From Shewanella sp. UCD-KL21 (GTDB lineage Bacteria; Pseudomonadota; Gammaproteobacteria; Enterobacterales; Shewanellaceae), in assembly GCF_001957135.1 (NCBI RefSeq), contig NZ_MPHK01000016.1, positions 44,585 to 108,584 on the forward strand: 64,000 nt of DNA, given 5' to 3'. Within the stretch, counting starts at the first letter, position 1. Each line of letters opens with the position of its first letter. Positions 58,364 to 64,000 of this stretch are shown in pieces. The translations under genes were made by a program, and so were the position numbers. Under the pieces are notes generated by a model, which was given only the letters and a program-made list of their open reading frames with translations, had not been told where the DNA came from and did no database searches.

Positions 58364-59559
58364 CAACAGAAATGGTTATGGTTGGAATTTCATTGCTCAT
58401 CGTTATTGGCATTTTATTGCACCATCCATCTCGCACCTTAGGTATCCCGTCTTTACTGATATTTATGGGTGTTGGTTTAATGTTGGGCAATGGCGAATTT
58501 AATTTTGTTTATGACAACCTTAGTCAAACAGCATGGATAGGTGGTTTAGCACTCAATGTGATTGTATTTGTGGGGGGCTTAAATACCTCTACCGACAAAA
58601 TAAAAATCGCATATAAAGAAGGGGGAGTACTGGCGTCGTTTGGCGTTATTTTTACCACCATTATTTTTGCAGCGATCCTCTACCTGTTGTTAGATTTTGA
58701 TTTACTGACCTGCCTGTTATTTGCTGCAATAGTATCTTCAACCGATGCGGCTGCGGTTTTTTCAATTTTAGAGTCTAAAAAGCTTAAGTTGAAAGAGCAA
58801 ACCGATACAGTGCTTGAGTTTGAATCTGCCACCAATGACCCCGTAGCGATGTTGATGGTAATTGTATTAACCGATATGGCGCTTTCATCTCATCAATCGA
58901 TAGCACTGTCGACCCTGACATTGAATTTAGTTACCCAAGTTTTGGTTGCGATTGTCGTCGGGCTGTTAATCGGAAAAATAGCCGTGAAGTTATTAAATCA
59001 GATTAGCTTAGCTGAGTTTGGACTCATTCCTGTATTTGTGCTGGCAACCTTTATTATCGCCACATACGGTGCTGATATGCTTGGAGGTAATATTTTACTG
59101 GCGTCTTATATTGCGGGGGTGGTGATAGGTAATGGCATTAAGCGTGGGCAGCTGGTCAACTTACACTTCTTTAATAGCCTGTCTTGGTTAGCACAAGCGT
59201 TAATGTTCATCGTGCTAGGTTTACAGATATTCCCGCAGACATTAATGAGTGTCTTTTGGGTGTCTATTATTCCGGGGCTATTACTTATCTTGGTCGCGAG
59301 ACCGTTAGCGGTGCAGTTATGTTACTTGCCGTTTGTGAAGGCCAGTTGGAAAAAGCGATTGTTCATTTCTATGATTGGTTTAAAGGGGGCGACCCCCATA
59401 GTCTTTGCACTTATACCAGCTGCTGCAGGTGTTCCTGGTGCGATAGATATAGTCCATATGGTATTCTTCTTTGTTCTGATGTCAGTATTTATTCAGGGCG
59501 GAGCAATAGCACCGCTAGCAAATAAGCTTGGCTTAGAGCAAAAAAATAAAGAAGAGTAA
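58360..59559 (+). CDS. CPA1 cation:proton antiporter, short NhaP2/CvrA-like form
   Basis: A 399-residue inner-membrane exchanger with about 12-13 helices, expelling K+ or Na+ against protons. The conserved core is SSTDAAAVFSIL near residue 126 and FESATNDPVAMLMVIV near 156, containing the ND pair of electroneutral CPA1 exchangers. KGATPIVFALIPAAAGVPGA is also visible near residue 344. NhaP2/CvrA proteins usually run to about 570 residues with cytosolic regulatory domains; this one ends right after the membrane part at EQKNKEE. Ion choice is not decidable. ATG at 58360 has AAGGTAA upstream. Confidence 0.9.
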   Translation: MTTEMVMVGISLLIVIGILLHHPSRTLGIPSLLIFMGVGLMLGNGEFNFVYDNLSQTAWIGGLALNVIVFVGGLNTSTDKIKIAYKEGGVLASFGVIFTTIIFAAILYLLLDFDLLTCLLFAAIVSSTDAAAVFSILESKKLKLKEQTDTVLEFESATNDPVAMLMVIVLTDMALSSHQSIALSTLTLNLVTQVLVAIVVGLLIGKIAVKLLNQISLAEFGLIPVFVLATFIIATYGADMLGGNILLASYIAGVVIGNGIKRGQLVNLHFFNSLSWLAQALMFIVLGLQIFPQTLMSVFWVSIIPGLLLILVARPLAVQLCYLPFVKASWKKRLFISMIGLKGATPIVFALIPAAAGVPGAIDIVHMVFFFVLMSVFIQGGAIAPLANKLGLEQKNKEE

Positions 59560-59604
59560 CCTTTATTACCTTTAGCGCAGGCATAGTCGAGTCATAGTTT
59601 ACTC

Positions 59605-59817
59605 TTAAGCTGTGATAAGTTGCTCTGACATCGCTTCAGCAGCTTTATTTTGCTCAATCTTCTTCCATGCTTTGTCATGAAAGTAAAATACCACTGTGTT
59701 CACCGCAGGTTCTAACAATGCGATGGTTCCGCCAATGACAATACTGCCAGTGAGTAAATAGGTAATAGTGAATGCCACACTGAAATGTAAAATGGCGAAC
59801 GAGATTGTTTTTTTCAT
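59605..59817 (-). CDS. DUF2061 small membrane protein
   Basis: A 70-residue protein of the DUF2061 type: two membrane helices (ISFAILHFSVAFTITYLLTG and IVIGGTIALLEPAVNTVVFY) with the conserved HF and EP-N residues, and the C-terminal FHDKAWKKIE signature. Function of the family is unknown. Start ATG at 59817. A perfect Fur-type palindrome sits 34 bases upstream, so iron is the likely regulator. Convergent with the antiporter gene. Confidence 0.85.
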   Translation of the reverse strand: MKKTISFAILHFSVAFTITYLLTGSIVIGGTIALLEPAVNTVVFYFHDKAWKKIEQNKAAEAMSEQLITA

Positions 59818-59850
59818 GATGAATGACCTGTTTGATTAACCTGATATAAA

Positions 59851-59865
59851 TGATAATCATTATCA
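59851..59865. promoter_or_regulatory. Perfect 7-1-7 Fur box upstream of the DUF2061 gene
   Basis: TGATAAT-C-ATTATCA, a perfect palindrome identical to the Fur 7-1-7 core. Only the DUF2061 gene reads away from it in its direction; the other neighbour is the 3' end of menB. Confidence 0.82.
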
Positions 59866-60007
59866 TTTGGGTTGTAAAGGTCAGTTTATCGATAGGAGTC
59901 ATTTGATTTTTCAATTAAGCCGACCGAGAAGTGGTCGGCTTATAATATTGTTATGGCGCTATGTTGTTTACATCTTCTCGCTTAACAATCGTAAACCACT
60001 GCAATTA

Positions 60008-60910
60008 TTAGTAATGCCAAGGGAACTTAGAAAAGTCTTGGTCGCGCTTTTCTAAAAATGCATCACGGCCTTCTTGCGCTTCGTCTGTGCCATAAGCTAA
60101 GCGAGTGGCTTCACCAGCAAATAATTGCTGTCCAACTAAACCATCATCAGGCAAGTTAAAGCCATATTTGAGCATACGCATCGCGGTTGGAGATTTACTG
60201 TTGATTTCTTTCGCCCAATTTAATGCTTCAGTTTCAAGTTCAGCATGGGGAATAGAGCGGTTAACCATGCCCATATCAAAGGCTTCATCAGCGGTATAAT
60301 TAAAGCCTAAGAAGAAAATTTCGCGAGCACGTTTTTGGCCAATCATTTTCGCTAAATAAGCACTACCATAGCCTGAGTCAAAACTGCCCACATCAGGATC
60401 GGTTTGCTTAAACACCGCATGTTCTTTAGAGGCTAAGGTGAGGTCACACACCACATGTAAGCTATGGCCACCGCCAACAGCCCAGCCAGGTACCACAGCA
60501 ATAACAACCTTAGGCATAAAGCGGATAAGGCGTTGTACTTCTAATATGTGCAAGCGGCCCATTCGCGCCACATCAGGCTTACCTTCTTCTGCGCCTTCAT
60601 ATTTATAGCCATCTTTACCACGGATACGCTGATCGCCACCGGCGCAAAACGAGTGCTGCCCTTTTGCTGAAGGGCCGTTACCTGTAATTAATACACAGCC
60701 CACATCAGACCATTGGCGGGCATGATCTAACGCAGTGTAGAGCTCATCTACTGTTTTAGGGCGGAATGAATTAAGGCAGTCGGGGCGGTTAATCGCGATA
60801 CGCACCGTACCTTGATCTTTTGCGCGATGATAAGTGATGTCTTCAAAATCGAAGCCAGTTACAGTGTCCCAAAGTGTTGGGTCGAATATGTCGGAAACCT
60901 GCTGAGTCAT
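60008..60910 (-). CDS. menB: 1,4-dihydroxy-2-naphthoyl-CoA synthase
   Basis: Cyclises o-succinylbenzoyl-CoA in menaquinone synthesis, needed for Shewanella anaerobic respiration. The 300-residue crotonase-fold enzyme has HSFCAGGDQRIRG (oxyanion loop), GWAVGGGHSLHVVCDL, QTDPDVGSFDSGYGSAYLA and the C-terminal RDAFLEKRDQDFSKFPWHY. The Asp of QTDPDV stands where E. coli MenB has Gly and needs bicarbonate. This one therefore belongs to the bicarbonate-independent Asp type. No other men gene is adjacent. Confidence 0.96.
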   Translation of the reverse strand: MTQQVSDIFDPTLWDTVTGFDFEDITYHRAKDQGTVRIAINRPDCLNSFRPKTVDELYTALDHARQWSDVGCVLITGNGPSAKGQHSFCAGGDQRIRGKDGYKYEGAEEGKPDVARMGRLHILEVQRLIRFMPKVVIAVVPGWAVGGGHSLHVVCDLTLASKEHAVFKQTDPDVGSFDSGYGSAYLAKMIGQKRAREIFFLGFNYTADEAFDMGMVNRSIPHAELETEALNWAKEINSKSPTAMRMLKYGFNLPDDGLVGQQLFAGEATRLAYGTDEAQEGRDAFLEKRDQDFSKFPWHY

Positions 60911-60997
60911 TTTTTGCTAGCCTTTTTCAATAGATTATCCAAAGGCTAGGCTGAAATAATTCTCAGGTCAATTGACATAGGTCAGGAAAGCTAAAAA

Positions 60998-61345
60998 TTA
61001 TATTTTATCGCAGATAAATTGTAGGTTTTGTTTACTAATAGCAGGATGTGTCAGCCCAAAACCGCAATACTCATCTTTAAATGCACTCACTGACTCATTA
61101 TCAGTAAACACGCTTTTCAGTTCAGAAAGCTCTTTAGCTGTCAGTCTTTCTATCACATCGCTGGGAATGGTGGGGATAAACTCTTCCTTTCTAGTGATCT
61201 TAGTGCCCGTCATTGATTTTATTTTTTTTTCTGCATCGTTGAATACAGACTCAACCGCAGCAATAGGTTCATCTAGTTTGTCGGTGTCGGTGGCAAAGTA
61301 GTAAATAACGCCGCCAATCAGTGCTATAAGGATCCAGCCTCTCAT
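60998..61345 (-). CDS. Hypothetical single-helix membrane protein
   Basis: A 115-residue protein with one N-terminal hydrophobic helix (WILIALIGGVIYYFATD) and a soluble, charged remainder that ends CDKI. Two cysteines (DEYCGFGLTH and FICDKI) could form a disulfide. No recognised domain. Likely anchored in the inner membrane with a periplasmic or cytoplasmic tail of about 95 residues. Transcribed divergently from ccoG. Confidence 0.7.
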   Translation of the reverse strand: MRGWILIALIGGVIYYFATDTDKLDEPIAAVESVFNDAEKKIKSMTGTKITRKEEFIPTIPSDVIERLTAKELSELKSVFTDNESVSAFKDEYCGFGLTHPAISKQNLQFICDKI

Positions 61346-61514
61346 CTTTTAGTCCAATTAAAGTGAATAAGTGTAAACAATGCGAGTATAATACACACAA
61401 TTAACACTCTATAAACGAGTGTGTAGCAGTTACAGGCGATTTTTATCTAAATTAATAACGTTTTCTGTAACCTAAACTGAATTTGCCCCTTTTTTTGAGT
61501 AGTAAGGCATCAAG

Positions 61515-62942
61515 ATGACACAAGAATCTCAAGCTAAAGATTACGCTAAGCAAACCCGGATCAAGATTCATCAACCCGACGCCAGTAAAGCGGATCGCTT
61601 TAATCCGAGTAATAGTATCTATGTCCGTGCTGTCACAGGACTGTGGACCACAGTAAGACGCCGTATTGGCTGGGCAACGTTATCTTTCTTTCTTATCCTG
61701 CCTTGGTTGTCTTGGGGTGACAGACAAGCCGTGTGGTTTAATTTGGGTGAACAGAAGTTCCACATCTTTAATCTCACTATTTGGCCGCAAGATTTAACCC
61801 TATTAGCAGCACTCTTTACCATTGCCGCATTTGGACTGTTTTTTGTCACCACCTATCTCGGGCGCGTTTGGTGTGGCTACACTTGTCCGCAAACCGTGTG
61901 GACATTTATCTTTATCTGGTTAGAAGAGAAGTTTGAAGGGGCGCGTAATAAACGTATCAAGCTAGATCAGATGCCGTGGAGCTTTAATAAGCTATGGCGT
62001 AAAACAGCCAAACACACTTCTTGGTTACTCATATCATTACTTACAGCAATGACCTTTGTGTCGTACTTTGTGCCAAGCCGTGAAGTCTATATTGATGTGT
62101 TTACCCTTAATGCAGGTATTGGCATTTATTTCTGGATAGTATTCTTTACCTTAGCAACCTACGGTAATGCTGGCTGGATGCGTGAGATCATGTGTATACA
62201 TATGTGCCCTTATGCGCGCTTCCAAGCAGCCATGTTTGATAAAAACACATATATAGTCGGTTATGACGCAAAACGTGGTGAAACCCGTGGGCCACGTTCA
62301 CGTAAAGCAGACCCTAAAGAAATGGGCCTAGGTGACTGTATTGACTGTGACCTTTGTGTTCAAGTTTGCCCAACCGGAATTGATATTCGTAATGGGCTGC
62401 AATATGAGTGTATTAACTGCGGCGCCTGTATCGATGCATGCGATACCACCATGGAGCGCATGGGTTATGACAAGGGACTTATCAGCTACACCACCGAAAA
62501 TAAATTAGAAAACGTTAAAGAAAGCATCATAAGACCGAAATTGGTGGGTTATGGTGTGGCGTTAACTGTCATGATCTTAGTGTTTATCTATGCCAGCGCC
62601 ACGATTGCCCCGGTGCGAATGGATGTTATCCGAGACCGCAATGCTTTATATAGAATAACCAACGATGGCTTAGTGCAGAACACCTATACCTTAAAGCTGC
62701 TTAATAAAACTGAACAAGCGCAGCAATATGCACTTTCGATGGATGGTATTGAAGGGTATGAATGGAGCGGTCCACAAACCGTATCAGTGCAAGCGGGTGA
62801 AGTGCTCACCTTACCTATTAGTATTGCTGTCGATCCAGGAGCATTAGAGCGAACCGTGACTAAAATTAACTTAATCGTAGCCGCGACCATTGATGATAAG
62901 GCCGTTGTCATCAAACAAGAATCAAGATTCTTTGGTGAATAA
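61515..62942 (+). CDS. ccoG: Cytochrome c oxidase accessory protein CcoG (FixG)
   Basis: Membrane-bound iron-sulfur protein assisting assembly of cbb3 cytochrome oxidase, with a proposed role in copper reduction. The 475-residue protein has five membrane segments. CGYTCPQTVW is the conserved CXXXCP motif in the membrane part. Two 4Fe-4S ferredoxin motifs read CIDCDLCVQVCPTG and CINCGACIDACD. The C-terminal immunoglobulin-like domain is typical (FixG_C). The cco structural genes are not in the window. A terminator follows at 62961-62985. Confidence 0.96.
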   Translation: MTQESQAKDYAKQTRIKIHQPDASKADRFNPSNSIYVRAVTGLWTTVRRRIGWATLSFFLILPWLSWGDRQAVWFNLGEQKFHIFNLTIWPQDLTLLAALFTIAAFGLFFVTTYLGRVWCGYTCPQTVWTFIFIWLEEKFEGARNKRIKLDQMPWSFNKLWRKTAKHTSWLLISLLTAMTFVSYFVPSREVYIDVFTLNAGIGIYFWIVFFTLATYGNAGWMREIMCIHMCPYARFQAAMFDKNTYIVGYDAKRGETRGPRSRKADPKEMGLGDCIDCDLCVQVCPTGIDIRNGLQYECINCGACIDACDTTMERMGYDKGLISYTTENKLENVKESIIRPKLVGYGVALTVMILVFIYASATIAPVRMDVIRDRNALYRITNDGLVQNTYTLKLLNKTEQAQQYALSMDGIEGYEWSGPQTVSVQAGEVLTLPISIAVDPGALERTVTKINLIVAATIDDKAVVIKQESRFFGE

Positions 62943-62960
62943 AGCCTGATATAGCGCCTT

Positions 62961-62985
62961 AAAAGGGACGGTTAGTCCCTTTTTT
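62961..62985 (+). terminator. Terminator after ccoG
   Basis: AAAAGGGAC (62961-62969), loop GGTTA, GTCCCTTTT (62975-62983), then TT. Confidence 0.9.
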
Positions 62986-63047
62986 GTGCGTTTCGTTTGA
63001 AATAGCAACGAACAAGCCATTTTCTATGGTTTTCTTCATAAAAGCCC

Positions 63048-63075
63048 TTGCGCTAAATCTTAACTTCCCTATAAT
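63048..63075 (+). promoter_or_regulatory. rRNA operon promoter P1
   Basis: TTGCGC (63048-63053) and TATAAT (63070-63075), 16-base spacer, followed by a GC-rich discriminator GCGC as in stringently controlled rRNA promoters. Confidence 0.7.
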
Positions 63076-63194
63076 GCGCATCCACTGACACGGCGACAGG
63101 CCAATAGGCTCAAGGTGTTAGCGTTAATTAAGCTGCTTTTAAAGCGTCATAATTAACAGGCAGAAAAGCATTTTAAATTAACCTTAAAAATGAC

Positions 63195-63222
63195 TTGACG
63201 CCAACAACGGGAAGTGTAGAAT
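63195..63222 (+). promoter_or_regulatory. rRNA operon promoter P2
   Basis: TTGACG (63195-63200) and extended TG-TAGAAT (-10 at 63217-63222), 16-base spacer. Confidence 0.72.
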
Positions 63223-63295
63223 ACGCATCCCTAAGCCAACGACCTAGCGTCAAATGGCTGCTGATATGAAAGAATATTTCTTACATGATTAGCAA

Positions 63296-63308
63296 CGCTC
63301 TTTAACAA
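63296..63308 (+). promoter_or_regulatory. rRNA antitermination boxA
   Basis: CGCTCTTTAACAA, one base from the E. coli rrn boxA TGCTCTTTAACAA, 230 bases before 16S. Recruits the NusB-S10 complex. Confidence 0.85.
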
Positions 63309-63537
63309 ATCAAACAAGAAATCTGTGTGGACATTCACAGACATTAAGTTAATCGAAATTGCCATTCTTTCTCGTAAAGAATGATGCAATCAAAATTATT
63401 ATCAATGTAACGATGAGTGTTCATAGCAATATGTAACAAACGTTTTAGAGATTCTTCCGAGTCTTTAAATCGAAATCAGAATTCATTGAGCCGAAGCTTT
63501 ACTTTTATTTATAAGAGTGGATGTTTCAACAAAACTT

Positions 63538-64000
<463 letters not shown>

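Overview
The window is a chromosomal segment of a marine gammaproteobacterium, almost certainly Shewanella. The partial 16S rRNA at the right edge has Shewanella-like sequence. The order mnmE, mioC, oriC, mnmG, rsmG, parA, parB, atpIBEFHAGDC, glmU, glmS is that of the Shewanella origin region. The E. coli-type origin has TTATCCACA boxes and dense GATC sites. No prophage, insertion sequence, CRISPR array or tRNA gene was seen.

Left part (1-31.4 kb), mostly core genome. It holds the end of mnmE with a DEDDh exonuclease, a LysR regulator divergent from the glutathione-dependent formaldehyde pathway (adhC, fghA), an AGCS amino-acid symporter, mioC, the replication origin (6784-7273), mnmG-rsmG, parAB, the complete F1Fo ATP synthase operon and glmU. 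A Fur-box-preceded TonB siderophore receptor and a DeoR-type regulator followed by glmS come next. At 25.7-28.9 kb is a compact arsenate-resistance operon: an arsenate reductase-ArsR fusion, a GAPDH and the ArsJ efflux permease. nupC and deoD (nucleoside uptake and phosphorolysis) follow. A small zinc-ribbon-like gene broken by one in-frame TGA lies at 31542-31793.

Middle part (32.3-54.1 kb), accessory: a large alginate-utilisation locus. Secreted or lipid-anchored lyases (two PL7, one PF05426-type, one PL6 and one PL6-like) cut the polymer. A KdgM-type porin and an SLC5 sodium symporter import the products. Two tandem cytoplasmic PL17 lyases release unsaturated monomer. KdgF, KdgK and Eda process it to pyruvate and glyceraldehyde-3-phosphate. 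A FadR-type GntR regulator sits inside the locus. An ATTTGTATTA / ATTTGTANTACAAAT-like element recurs upstream of its transcription units, often with a CRP-like site, suggesting a local regulon with catabolite control. The PL6-like protein has lost the calcium-binding glutamates and both catalytic residues that its neighbour retains. No recognisable DEH reductase is present. A housekeeping pair (cNMP/CBS/DUF294 protein plus DEDDh exonuclease) interrupts the locus.

Right part (54.2-64 kb). It holds a phosphate ABC operon pstSCAB with an upstream Pho-box candidate, and a short CPA1 antiporter preceded by a possible overlapping Cys-rich small ORF. A DUF2061 membrane protein lies under a perfect Fur palindrome. 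menB, a one-helix hypothetical, ccoG and a ribosomal RNA operon start (tandem promoters, boxA, 16S 5' end) complete the window.
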